Positions 28,601 to 40,953 of a DNA stretch of 64,000 nt are shown piece by piece. The stretch is from Setaria digitata (Eukaryota; Nematoda; Chromadorea; Rhabditida; Setariidae), in assembly GCA_003640385.1 (NCBI GenBank), contig RCAB01000227.1, forward strand, positions 34,678 through 98,677, written 5' to 3'. The notes below the pieces were generated by a model. That model saw only the letters and a program-made list of their open reading frames with translations. It searched no databases and was not told the DNA's origin. The stretch's first letter is position 1. Every line of letters begins with the position of its first letter. The translations under genes and the position numbers were made by a program.

Positions 28601-31600
28601 GATTTTAACGAAACTGTTTCATACATTCCACAGAAGATATAATTTCCGGAAAGTTAACATCCACGTTTCCATCTTAGTTATGAGGTTGTCGTTTAGGAGG
28701 GATTGTTGATAAATTAACTAAAAACTTTTTTAACTAATAAATTCTAAAATAATTTCAAAAAAAATTTTTTTTCGACAAATTTATAGTCTAATCTCAACCT
28801 TCACGTTTTAATAAATTCTTCTATTTCACCGTTAGGAAATGGACAGTATAGCTCCAGATCCTTTGCTTTAATCAAGCGTTTAATGTATTATTCACTGATT
28901 TATTTACCACAATTAAATAACTATTTACTTGTAGCACATTTACATGTTATTTTTGCGATTCGTCTAATCACTGTTCTATTTTATTCAGTTGCTTACCTTG
29001 TTTATTTATTTAAGTTCACATCGACCTCCTCTTAGTTCTCCCATCTATTTCTTTTCTTTTATTAAAAATATTTTGTTGAAGCCAAATAATCTAGGTGGAT
29101 GTTCAAAAAGTAGGTTCGTAAACTTGTAGCTCGAATCATTCTTCATAATTTCATTTCTGCTTAAAGAATTGAAAAAAAAAATTTCCTTTAGATTTCCAAA
29201 TTTATTTTTAGGGTTTAAAGGAAGATAATGTGGTATTGCCTTATCGAGCGAGCTATATAACCGATATAACAAGTGTTGATGAAGATTTGTGCTGCTTTGC
29301 AAATGGTCATTTAAAGTAAATTTTCTGTTATTTTTATAAACTCACTTGCCATTATCGTGACTAATAAGTCAAATTTAGAATGTCAAACATTGCGCAATTG
29401 TTTTCATTGGGTCAGGGAGTAACAACAGTGCGTATACAACCTTTGTATGTTGAAGAAAATAGTAAAACAAAGCAATTGACTGCTGTGGGTAGCAATCAAG
29501 GAATCGTACGACTGGTCGAGATTTCGACGGGAACTATCTTCCGGGAACTGCATATTCATACATGTCCTATTAAGTAGGTTACCATTTTTCTTCGTTATTT
29601 TTATTTTTATTTTTTATAATTTCAGTGTCACCTACTAATTCTAGAAATTAGTTTGATGATGTGTTTATTGTTACTGGAATTTTTGTGCAGTTAGGTGTAA
29701 CATTGCCTGGTTCTTCTTTTTAATTTTATTGTTTTTTTTTTGATAGACATGAGAGATGCATTTCCTTTTTGTGTATGCTTGTCAGCTATAAAATTTTAGC
29801 CTTGCAGTTATATCATATGTACGATTAGAAGTGATGTTAGATTTGCTTATTTCTAATTGTAACATTTAGTGCTTCGTTTTGTTAAATTGTGTTTCGTATG
29901 CTATCTAAAAACAAATGATCCGCCCTCTTAATTATGCGATAAATTCTTTTAGATCTAATTTCAAGATTCCTATTTGGAAGGTAAAAAAAAAAATATTGTG
30001 TAAGTTCGTTGCAGGTGTATAGATTGGTGTGGACCGCATAAACTTATATCGGCTGCATATGTTCACTCTTTGAGCGCATCATCATTGGTCAAAAATGATA
30101 TTTTTGTTACAGATATTCGAACAGGTAAAATATTTCACTTTTCGATTATCATAGTCTTTGAGTAATATTTATGGTATTATCTTTTAGGTGAAGCTAGGAG
30201 ATTACGGCCAGAAGTGGAAGAAACACCTGTGGAGATGTTGCGAGTCTCATTCTATTAGTAAGTTAATTTGTTGTTCATAAGGATTATCAGTAATTATTTG
30301 ACGTTCTGGACTGTAAATTTTTCCTTCCTTTGTAAATTCTTTCTTTACCTTTCATCTTTACTGTTTCTCAAAATAGCAGTCCAAATTGTTTACTTCTCCT
30401 AAGTTATCAGCGATTTATGCTTAATTAATGGACATGTGTTATCACCGTCATATTGTGCTGTGTATTTTTCCCATCAGTCCCTCCCAATTCATTTCTCTTA
30501 TGACTTATGATCACACGTATATACTCCGTTTTTCGCTGTAATTGTTTATCCTGTTTTAGTTGTTATGTTGCAATTGGTTTCCGTAATGAACCGCTGGAGA
30601 TTTGGCACTTGAAATCGATGCGATTGTTAAGGAGAATGTCTCGATCATGTCCCGTTATTGTTGATATGGTGCTCATTTTTCTTTTGAATTTGAACTCGAA
30701 AATTCTTATTTCACAGTATTATATGATATGATACCATATTTATCAAAATGATTTCGCAGGCTTGGTCTGGAAAACATCATGCTGCAAAGCGGATCTCACA
30801 AGGAGATGAACCTGTTTTTAGGGAGAATCTTGTTGTTCTAGATGAGGAATGCCACTTATATCATGTAGTAGTGAAAGGTTTACATGTGAGGGATGGCAAG
30901 GAAGTGAATTCACAGGTAGAGCACAGTTGAATTTGTATCACCTGAATGTGCTGTCTATTATATATGGTTTATTTTTAAGTTAATTAAGGTTTTTTTTTTA
31001 AATTTTCTGGGAAGAATTTTTCTGGAATCTTCTTACTTCGCTGAATGAGGTTCTGCTGTACTGAATCACTGGTGAGCCATATAGGTCTTCTATCAAAATA
31101 ATTTTTCTCGTTTGCTAACTCATTTGAAATGTTGATAGTTTTAATAANCCATATATCTTCTAACAAAATAATTTTTCTCGTTTGCTAACTCATTTGAAAT
31201 GTTGATAGTTTTATAATAATTAGACTGAAGAAAAGAAGCGATATAGGCTATAGCTTATACAAAGAAGGAATTCAAAGCTTCCATCCATCTAATTTGTAAT
31301 GAAGTTGACGTTATTCTGAAAGGTTTTCTTGCAGTGGAAGAGCGGTGCGGCAGTGAAATGTTTGGTATGGAAAGATGATTTATTGGCAATGGGTGATGCT
31401 TGGGGACGTATAGGTGTATGGGATTTGGGACAGCGTCAGTGTCATCAAACACGTGGTTCTTCAAGAGGACCAGTCTTGAAACTTGTTTTTTCACGTACAG
31501 CTGGTGATCATACGCTTGCAGTGTTACATCAGCATACTGTTGTTCTGTGGGATTCCGAACAGCTTACCATACTTCAGGTATAAATTGTCAATCATTTGAG

Positions 31601-33472
31601 TTGAAAAGATGTTACATTGGTTCATTTCTTCGATTGGAAGTCTATTTAACCTTAAATCAGAACTTGTATACTTGTTCTGATTTGGCCAAACTTGACAACA
31701 TTTTTTTCTGATAAATCCGTTGTCAAACTGTGGCATAACTTCGTTTTGGATACTGTTGTTAGTCATCTTGTAGGATAGCAGTACTGTAAGTGTCATCTCT
31801 TTATTTAAAGGCAACTGTTTAATGTTTTCCAAATCACTCTGTCACTTGAAATCTTTCAGCCACGAGTCGGTTTTCATAGAATGTATAGATAGGCTTTAAT
31901 CAGTTTTATCTGATATTTATTCGTTCATATTCAAACACTTCTAATTTTCCATCTTTCAACTGTCCACGAAATAAGCAGACATTGTAATTACATTATTTAT
32001 ATTTCAGCAGTACAGTAGTATTAGCACTTCAGTCTCATTCTTGGATATCGATTTGCATGGTACATGTCTGCTAGCAGTTTGCTCGGATAATTCGTTTCGC
32101 TGTATACCACTTGTTCCCTCAGAAATTCGACACCATTCAGGTTTAATATTTGTACGTAGCATTGTGGATTTTAAAATTTCTTAATCATTTTACCTAACTT
32201 GTTTTTCTTGCCTTGAATTTGTTTAATATTGATTTTACTTTTTACTAGTGCTTTTTAGAATTTATTTTAATTTTGTTATAGATCTTCCTCTTCTACTTGA
32301 AACCGATTCTTCGCAACTTTTAAAAACAGTTCTTGGTGACGATTCAAATATAATTCTGTTGCGTGGGCTTTTGGAATTAAATGAAAAGAATCCATCCTAT
32401 GGCAGTAGTCTTCAGTGGTATCTTTTAGTTCATCGACTTTTCGGTGAACGATGGTTATATGATCTATGGTCAGTGGTGATATCTGCACTTCATGACACCC
32501 CGCTTTCATCGCGGCTGCAAATATTTTGGAGTCCAGCTCATTTAAAAGTATATCTTTTCCTACATTTGTTTATCTCTTTTTCTTCCACGTATTTTCATTG
32601 AATAATTAGTATGCTTTAGCGAAGAACTGAAAAGCTCGTTGCCTGTTTAATGAGCTTGCCCGACTTGAATTCTGCTCAAGTTGATATTTTGGTTCATCTT
32701 GCAGTTGTTCTTCAAAAGGTTAGTCCCTGTGGAGTTTTTGTCTAATAAATTCTAATAAGTTTAGAAAAGTTTAATAAGTTCATTTATCAATTCTTAAGTT
32801 TTTCCTCTCAGTTTTGACGAATTTATTCATAAAAATTTATTTTCTCAAGCGTGATTGGGCGATGCAGTTGTTACTTGGTTCACATGAAGAATGTCGCACT
32901 AGCGCCTTGAGAGCTTGTCTTCTTGCTTCTGATGTTACCTCGGAGGGAGCTCAAAGTATTATCAAACTTGTTGCAACCAATCTTATTGCGAATGAATGTA
33001 TGACAGGTGACGAGGTTTTTTTATTGTCAAGATTTGATATCGAAAATTAAGTTCTCATGCAGTCATTATATTTTCCTATATCTTATGTGGTATTTCTTCT
33101 TTGTGTAGCTTCGCACTACGTTATTTCATTCATTCTAGTTTTATTTTGTACTAGATCGATTTGCAGATGGTGTACAGATGTTATTTTTAATTGGACATGG
33201 TGATGATGCTTGTCGTTATTTACAGGCTCATGGTTTCTGGAGCAAAAGCTTTCACTTTGCTAAGGTTCTATCTCTTTAAATTCGAAAAAATTCACATTAG
33301 TGTAGAGTCAAATCATGATTGATATTATTGGTTTCTTATTATAATGTTTTTAATTTTAGCGATTTTTTTTTCTTTTCAGGATGAAATTGAACTAATAAAT
33401 TGCTGTCTGTTCTAGCTGATTCCCTGCATAATTTTTGGTTGACATTTATTGACTTAGGGACTATTTCCTTTC

Positions 33473-33514
<42 letters not shown>

Positions 33515-34105
33515 TATATAATATTGGTATCAATGATTCTGGCCAGTAAAAGCAAATATTAATGGGATGTTTTGATCCAAAAGTGGATTATCGTATGAAT
33601 GTTGCTTGAAATTGTGATTAAGCTGCAAACTGCGATGGAAGAGCTTGTTTGAGTTAAAAAGCTGTAACATATGTTGAGTGGTTGGAAAATGGGTGCTTTG
33701 ATAACTGATGAAATTTTCAATCCTTAATATTGTTGCAGCTTGGTTTCGATGACTGGAAAGATGTTGGCAACAAATGGGTTGAGCATTTAACAACATCAAA
33801 ATCACAGAAGGTAAATTATAACTAGTTAATTGAGTGGACATTCTTTGTGATTTCTCTTTTCATTATTTTTGATAAAATTTTCCATATTTTAGAATTTATG
33901 TGGCTTGTTAGCCGCAAATATCGGTGATTGGAATCGATTATCGGCATTTTTAACACAGAATTCGAAGACATCAGTTGCACGACATTTGCTTGAAGTAGTT
34001 GAGGCTCGATCTGTTTTTGTTGCATATCGTCCGCCCGCAGAATCGACAGAAAAGATAAAGGAGATTACACCGCAGACCGCTAATGTACAATATTCACAAT
34101 CGTAG
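25623..34105 (+). CDS. WDR11: WDR11 (WD-repeat protein 11)
   Basis: Twenty exons: 25623-25681, 26159-26270, 26435-26585, 26840-27013, 27315-27493, 28130-28444, 29212-29315, 29379-29573, 30015-30124, 30188-30257, 30560-30668, 30760-30915, 31335-31577, 32008-32140, 32282-32547, 32620-32718, 32850-33006, 33155-33264, 33739-33810, 33893-34105; 3027 bases, 1008 residues (human 1224). The N-terminus MLGVTLPGSLHPSNKDAFSW resembles human LTGALNAHNKAAVDW. Two beta-propellers follow, with matches such as LRCASADVGGTVVVWDIVEG, FSVDPFDPRSIT, QLTAVGSNQGIVRLVEISTG and AIGFRNEPLEIWHLKSMRLL. The C-terminal helical part contains IIKLVATNLIANECM and GDDACRYLQAHGFWSKSF, diagnostic for WDR11. In vertebrates WDR11 with FAM91A1 captures Golgi-bound vesicles and has been linked to Hedgehog signalling. 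Exon 2 uses an unusual acceptor (ttttgag) but phase and alignment support it. Both N-flanking repeats at 27.7 and 31.1 kb lie in its introns. Confidence 0.94.
26187..26372 (+). repeat. Partial tandem copy of WDR11 exon 2
   Basis: 75 bases of exon 2 (26187-26261) recur ungapped at 26298-26372 with five mismatches, offset 111 bases. The second copy keeps an acceptor-like tttatag and an open frame (AHCTVLVVDVLRIKIIQSF) but has no usable donor. It lies in intron 2. Confidence 0.9.
27541..27872. repeat. Direct 165-bp duplication around a single N (likely assembly join)
   Basis: Copies 27541-27705 and 27708-27872 differ at about two positions and flank the N at 27706, inside WDR11 intron 5. Confidence 0.9.
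29690..29713 (+). repeat. 24-base copy of WDR11 exon 1 inside intron 8
   Basis: The 24 bases at 29690-29713 are identical to 25625-25648, which encode the start of WDR11 (LGVTLPGS). Here they follow tttttgtgcag and lack the ATG. Confidence 0.85.
31077..31219. repeat. Direct ~71-bp duplication around a single N (likely assembly join)
   Basis: Copies beginning at 31077 and 31149 flank the N at 31148, with a handful of differences, in WDR11 intron 12. Confidence 0.85.
33477..33526. repeat. TA microsatellite
   Basis: Long TA/AT dinucleotide run with one short AAA interruption, in WDR11 intron 18. Confidence 0.9.
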
Positions 34106-36863
34106 GGGATTTTGGGATGTCTGGGTAAGACCAAATGGCTGAAAATGTGGAAAAGTAAACTGAAGAAAATAAGCCAAGAAATGCTGTTTGTTGATGTGCT
34201 AATATCATCAGTTGTAAGGCAGCAATATCTTGGCTTAATTTTATTTCAGGCACTTTTTGTTAATGTTGTATTATTTGGAGGACGAGTAGTAACGAAATGA
34301 TGTCAAAATTTATTTATGAAAGGAAATGTGTCGTGGTTTTTTGGTTCTAATAAATTTGTATTATTTGTTATAAGTTGTGGGTGCTTGGTTTTCTTTTTTT
34401 TTTTTTTTTTGTTGCTTAGAATTTGGATTGCTGAGGAACTGATTCAGCATGGTTCCAAAATTATTTTTATTCGGATTTGTGACGGTATAGAATGCTTCGA
34501 AAAGAGAAGTTTAGGATGTGGAGTTGCAAAATGAGAGGAATTATTGAAGTATTTCACATCTAATCAGGGAAAATGCATTTGCATAATCATAACTCAGACA
34601 TTCATTAGTGTGATGTATTGGTATGAAACTACTAATATGGAGTAATTATAAACCACTGGATGCAGAAATTCATAGTCTGAGAAATTCAAGTTCACAGCAT
34701 ACTTTAACTCGTAAAATGCAAAAGGAATGATCGGAAGAGCTATTAGTTGCATTTTAATCTGGTTAAAGTTAATGAGAAAATTATTTTATACCCTCTATGA
34801 GTTTTTTTTTTTCTTCTAGCTAAGTCATTTTATACATTTATATGATTTAGATAGGGAATAAGTTGAGCGCATGATATCGGGCGGAGAAAAAACCTGTGTG
34901 ACCCGCAGAAAAATAAAAAAAAATCATTATTGTTTTAACACATTTTCTGCTCTGCTCTCAGTGAGGCGATCTATAAGTAAGGTGTAATTTCTTACTCCTC
35001 ACTTTTTTCTGCTTACATCAATATTTCATTATTTTTACTGTTATTTCTGTACAGTAAAAGAAAAATCAAACGATTAAATAGTTTATAGAGACTTTCTTTT
35101 TTCTCCTATAACTACTGAGCTAGTTTTTACAAATCAAAATTTCTTTACAACCACTGAAAGTACGATTTCAAAAGAAGAAAAAAAGGAGTTGGTAAAAAGA
35201 ATTATGATTAGAACAAATAATAATCATAAATCATGAATAAAAGATGTTAGTTATGACAATTTGTTATTAGATGATATTCACATGTGAATTTCACGAAATT
35301 TAAATATCCTCAAAATTATTCTTACTTTTTCTTATAAATCGAATAATTTATAGTACTAGATAAGTTAGTGTCAGGGAATTGAATTTTAAAAACAGTTATG
35401 TAATCAGTCATTATCGTCATGCAAACTTACTTATTATTACTACTACTTGTAGCGCTCTCATCGTGTCAAAGTGAAGCATTATAAAAAAAAAACAATAGCA
35501 ATAGGGTTAGAATATTCGTTAATTAAACTAGCAATTTTTTAAAAAATATAAAAGCAGGAAGGAGAGTGATTTAATTCAAAATTTAATCTACAATACAATG
35601 TTATCCTATACTATCAATATACTAGGGACAAAATATAAATAAATAAAAATTATTATCCTTCATTTTGATTCTCTTCAAAGTTTTCTTTTTTTTTTTTATT
35701 TCAATAGCCACTAATATGAATTTGAATATTTACTGCGTAAAAATAAATCCTGTTCTCATATTCTACCTACTATCTATATTTGTTTAATGAATGTAATTAA
35801 TAGTTACCGTAACATACCTTATAAAAAGTAACATATTTGTACATTATTTAGTATATCTTCAGAACAATAATAAGATACAAAAAAAAAAAGAAAAAAAATA
35901 TTGAGCAAATAGATATACTGAAAAGAAGGAAAAATATCATCGGTGACGATTAACTTTGGAAATTAAAAATGATTTAAAACTTGTTGCAAATTACGTACGA
36001 ACTGCCTACCGTAAATAAATTCATATCGCTATGACATAATTTGAATTTGGAAAAAAAAAAAGAGCATTTGAAAGATAATTTGCAAAAACAGAGAGAAAGA
36101 AACACTTAATTAATAATTTACTTTAGAGGAAAAAAGAATGCGTGTCAGTATATGAAGTGATTCAAAAATTATGAAAATTCAAGATTTAAATGATTACTTA
36201 TAATCAATTTTCCTAAATTTCATTTTTTCTTTTTGTTTTTGTTTAGCGTTTAATTTCCTCAATTCTTCTTCTGCTCAAAAATTCTTCACCACGCAAAAAA
36301 TTTCACTACAGAAGGGGAAGTTAAAGGAGACTCTGGAGAATAATAATAGCTCTTTACAGTATGTAAGTAATGGAAGAATTTTGCCAATTTGTCAAATTTA
36401 AATTTGCTATTGGTTTAGTTGAATGTAAAAAGAAAAAGAAAAAAGCATTGCTTTGTATAACCGGAATGTAGCATCAGTTCAATCCGGATATAATTATTAT
36501 ATCATCTATCATTCAGCAACATTTCCAATTCGACTGGAGGTGAAATGTTACTGAATAGATTTTAATTCTTTATAATTAACTAAAATTAATCAATTTTCGA
36601 TTGAAATTTCAAAACTGACAAATCAAATTTTTCTTTTCAAAAACTTTTCTCTCTCTCTGTCAAAACCAAACCGAATTATAAATAAACAAAATGATTGCAT
36701 TTTTAATAAAAATTCAATCCCTGAATTTCAAACTTAATTATTTTATCAAAGTATAGAAATAGATTGATACGAAGTAATAGCCTAAATATTCCGCTTGCTG
36801 AATAATAAAATAATCATTCCTTCCTCATCAATCAGTACGATAACATTTCTGAATGACCAATGA
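34106..36863. other. Gene-free, between convergent WDR11 and the thioredoxin-like gene
   Basis: About 2.8 kb of very AT-rich DNA with the two 3' UTRs. A polyT run near 34400 and many A runs; open frames (34112-34300, 34316-34534 +) have no family resemblance. I see nothing else. Confidence 0.55.
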
Positions 36864-39800
36864 TTAGTTGGTTTTTGATTTATTATTATCTGTCATTAAT
36901 ATATTTTGTTTTCGCTTAGCATTTGCATAAATTGTCGCTGCAACAATTGCGATTAATCCACCGATACCAATTACGGTAAGTGCCTGACTGTCATCCTAAA
37001 ATATTCATAATGATAATTAGAAACAAAAGAAAAGAGGGAAGTAAAATTAGGTGAACAAAAGATAGAATTAAAAATTGGAAGAAGTCATTAAAATGAATTG
37101 CATTAATATTAGTATTATTTCATTACAGCAAACATTATGTGCTATGTAACATTTATCCAGAAAGTGTTTATCAGCAACCAAACTAATGGATAATTTTTAA
37201 AGAAAATAGACTTGCTTGAGAGTGTCTGATATGTTGATAAATAATCTATCTATTAATTTATATCATTTCATATTGACTCGATTGCACAAGTTGCATTTTA
37301 TTAGATTAAAAAAAAAAGAGGAAGTGGAAAAACTGTTTGAAATTTCGCAAAATGTTAATTATATTGAATGTTAAATCTAATAAATTGAAGAATTAATGAG
37401 AAAATGCTGATAAATAACAGAAAATTGATATGACAAATTAAATTTTGAATTAAGTCAAAAATCAAAAGAGGAAGAAAGCATAAGATCATACCAGAATATC
37501 AACAATGCGTTCCTTTACGTGCTCATAAAAGTTCTCAAGTGCTGTTGGTGGTTCTGGCACGTGGTATCCACGTAAATCTTTGAATTTGTGCATTGCAAAT
37601 GCTGTTAAACTTTTGATATTTTTTGCTGCATCTTTATAGCGATACATTTTCCCTCGATGAAAGCTAGAAATTTAAAAAAAAAAAAAAAAAAGAATGATCA
37701 AAAATTCGAACTAAATATTTTGAAAATAAAATTAAGATATAGACTAAAAATTTTGGTCATAAATAAAACAGAAGTCAAGGTAATTTCCTTTTTTTAATTA
37801 AAAGTAGTATTTAAAAGATGAAATTTTTGATTTACTTACAGAAGGAATACTGGACATTGGCTATCATCGAGACGAAAACGATCAGTAACATCATCATTTA
37901 TGGACATATCTACTTTACCAACATTTACCAAACCTCGTAATCTGGGTTAAAAAAAAAAAAGGATTAACAATACATTTCTCGCTTTTTCGGTCGAATTTTA
38001 AAATTTCACAACTTTTAAAATTTATATTAAGGAAAAAATAAAATGCAACTTACTTATGTGCTACTGCTTCCCATGATGAAAGAAATGCATTACAATCTGA
38101 TGTTTCCGAGTTGTAGCTAGAAAAAGAAAAAATGTGTGAATTTTTTTTTTGACAATTAATAAAGTTTTGTTTAAAAAAAAAAGGAACGAAAGGGAAAAGT
38201 TGGAAAATTTCTTAATGAATACTTACAACATGACAAACCAATCTAGTGAACCTTCATCAGGTGAATAACTATCCGTATAATCTTCAAAATTATCATCGGT
38301 GAGATCACGAGTAACCACTTCCTCATGTGATCGTATCCATCTTAGTATCATTTCCGAATCCTTGAAATCACCTACGAAAAAACAAAATATCTATTGAAGC
38401 TTTCTTAATAATTTTTCTCTTTTCATTTTCCCCCTTTTTTTTATTTAATTAATAAGTGAAAAAAGTTCGATATTGAAATAATGAAATTAATTCATTGGAT
38501 TACTCATAAATTTTTGTTAATGAACGGACGAAAAACAAAGTGTCAAAATAAAATTTCTACAAGAAAAAAAAAAGTTTTTTTTTACAAAGAAAGCAGAAAA
38601 ATAATTCTTATTTTACAAATTACTTACACTTACCATCATATGTGATTGGATTTTTTCGCCTAAAATAAACTAAGGCTGGAAATGTTGTAACAGCAAGTTC
38701 ACGAGCAACACTTCGATCATCCGTTTTAACGACCTTTAAATGATTCATTCATTAGCAATTAAATGAATATATCAGCTATTATTACTTTTTTTAAAGAACA
38801 ATAAACAAAACCTAAATTCCTATTTCTCCTCTTCACTTCTTTATTTTTTCGCTGCAAAGCAATATTATTTTGGATAGAAATTAGTAATAGCTGTATACAC
38901 ACATTACGTGCAATGTAAATGAATAAATGAAGAAATTTTTCTTAATTAAATTATAAAAATATTTGTAACTGGGTAGTAAAAATTTTTATGCTTAAATTAA
39001 TTGGAATAAATCGCTTTTTTCTTTTTCTTAAATACAAATTTAAAAAAAAAAAAAAAAATTAAGATTCTAAGCAAACTTCAATATATCCGGTTGCTTCAAT
39101 ATCATCGTCGATTTCTTCCATTTTTGAAAGTGCTTCGCCACAATTTGGACATTTTGCATAGCCATCATCTAATAATTAAATACAAAGTTTATACTATTGA
39201 ATCAATTAAATTTCAATTCAAATTATCGATAATGACGAGAATTTAATTGTTAGAAATTAGAATTACTTTTATTGGTTAATTATTTTTCTATTTTTCTACA
39301 GAAGGAAAGAAAAAAGAAGAAATATTATTCAATTAGCTATAATGAATTTACTAAAACGATAATTTAATTTAAATAAGCTATGCTACGATTTGTTTTGCTA
39401 TTCCGTAGTAATAAAATAAATAAATAAATAAATATACATATAAAACATAATATCTATCTGCTACTATTTTAACAAATACTTTGAATTATTTCGTTAAGTT
39501 TGAAAATTTAAAAAAAAAACGAAAAAAAAATTAAGAATGAGAACTAACAAAAGAAGATGACAAGATTTTTCGTTGCATCATGAATGATTTCATCAATTTT
39601 ATCTTCATCAACATCTTCTATTGTATTATCTACATTTTGTAAAATATCTTGACGTGATGAAACTGCCTTACGTGTTTCTTTCTGTAAATAAAAATATGTA
39701 AATTATACGTACGTAAAATAAATTCACTAAAATTTCATTTCTGTTAATCCTCCAATAATTAATTGCCAATTCAAAATAACTTCGCAGTAATTCAGCAATA

Positions 39801-40356
39801 ATTTAGTAATTTAGCAATTGCATATTTAGTTGTAAATAGTCATCATTAATTCTTACTAAAGTAAAACTTACAAGCTAATTTTACAATTATTCTTAATTAA
39901 TATAATTTATCAATTTTGATATAAATTAAAACAGTAGTGGGGAATTTAAAATCACTAACAGCTAAATTTTAATCATATAATTTTCTAATAAAATCATACT
40001 CCTTTCATTTGTGTATTTAGTTAAACGACAAAAATTAAAAAAAATAAAAAGATTAAATTAAATCAAAAAAAAAATATGAAATTTAATAATAACATAAACC
40101 TTACCGCATATTTGGTGGTACCTTTGATGGAATGCGATGTATGAGGTTGTTGTTGTTGCTGATGATGATGATGGTGATGTTGTTGTTGTTGTTGTTGATG
40201 ATGATGATGATGATTCTGTTGCTGTTGTTGTTGTTGTTGTTGTTGTTGTTGATCTTTGGGTGATTCCTCTGATTTTGAGGATTTACCACGCTTTGCTTCC
40301 AATGTACATGTTGATGACAGTAGCAGAAGTAGTAAGGGTGTGTAATTCATAGTCAT
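36864..40356 (-). CDS. ER/secretory thioredoxin-fold membrane protein with Gln/His tracts
   Basis: Nine minus-strand exons: 40356-40105, 39681-39549, 39168-39077, 38733-38634, 38371-38227, 38116-38054, 37941-37840, 37663-37492, 36995-36864; 1191 bases, 396 residues. A signal peptide (MTMNYTPLLLLLLSSTCT) is followed by Gln36-47, His49-53, Gln54-59, His60-65 and Gln66-70. The first thioredoxin-like domain contains a redox-type CPNC (135-138) in NLVIFFYDGYAKCPNC, with the cis-proline strand TTFPALVYFRR. A second domain (about 200-340) has DWFVMFYNSETSDCNAF, where the active site would be, without CxxC, and its own QCPVFLLFHRG strand. A membrane span (ALTVIGIGGLIAIVAATIYA, about 358-377) and a short basic tail end the protein; no KDEL. 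This resembles nematode PDI-like membrane proteins. Redox activity of domain 1 is inferred. I do not recognise a specific named orthologue. Confidence 0.85.
40145..40251 (-). repeat. CAA/CAG and CAT/CAC trinucleotide tract (poly-Gln/poly-His)
   Basis: Read on the minus strand, alternating runs of Gln and His codons inside the first exon of the thioredoxin-like gene. Mixed CAA/CAG and CAT/CAC codons interrupt the pure repeats. Length is likely polymorphic. Confidence 0.9.
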
Positions 40357-40586
40357 ATAATATTAGTATTGTAATGTACACTTGCTCATTTATTATGCAT
40401 AAGTAATAATAATAATAATAATAACAATTACAACAATAATAATAACACTATCAATTATTCTTTAAAAAAATCTTTATTCGTATTAATTTTTTTTTTCAAT
40501 TGTTTTTGGAATTAAAACGAAAATAGAGAAAAAATAGGTAGATAATTAAGAAGAACACGTACTTACACACGTATGTACTTGTGCAT

Positions 40587-40645
40587 GAGTGTGTGTGCGT
40601 GTGTGTGTGTGTGTGCACGTACACGTGTACGTATATGTATTTGTC
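40587..40645. repeat. GT-rich microsatellite with alternating purine-pyrimidine
   Basis: gtgtgtgcg followed by a GT run and gcacgtacacgtgtacgtatatgtat. The whole stretch alternates purine and pyrimidine and so could favour Z-DNA; it lies in the 5' flank of the thioredoxin-like gene. Confidence 0.75.
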
Positions 40646-40894
40646 TGTAAACGTATATGCGTGTAAAGATGAAAGTAAATAGAGCGTACAAAATATGAAG
40701 AAAGAAGTCTACTCTATTCCTACTTTTTTTTTTCTTAATAAGATTAAAGATAAGTAATTAATTAAAGAGTAGAAATAATGATATTAATCTCAAAAGAGTT
40801 ATTTTAAAATTTCAGAGGATAAAATAGCTTCCTCTAATCGTGTTGTATAGCAGAGGATTGCCGATAAGTTGAAGATCTGTGTATCAATGCTATA

Positions 40895-40898
<4 letters not shown>

Positions 40899-40949
<51 letters not shown>
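40899..40949. repeat. (TG)n microsatellite, about 25 units
   Basis: Uninterrupted TG dinucleotides, continuing into tatgtatatata. Confidence 0.95.
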
Positions 40950-40953
<4 letters not shown>

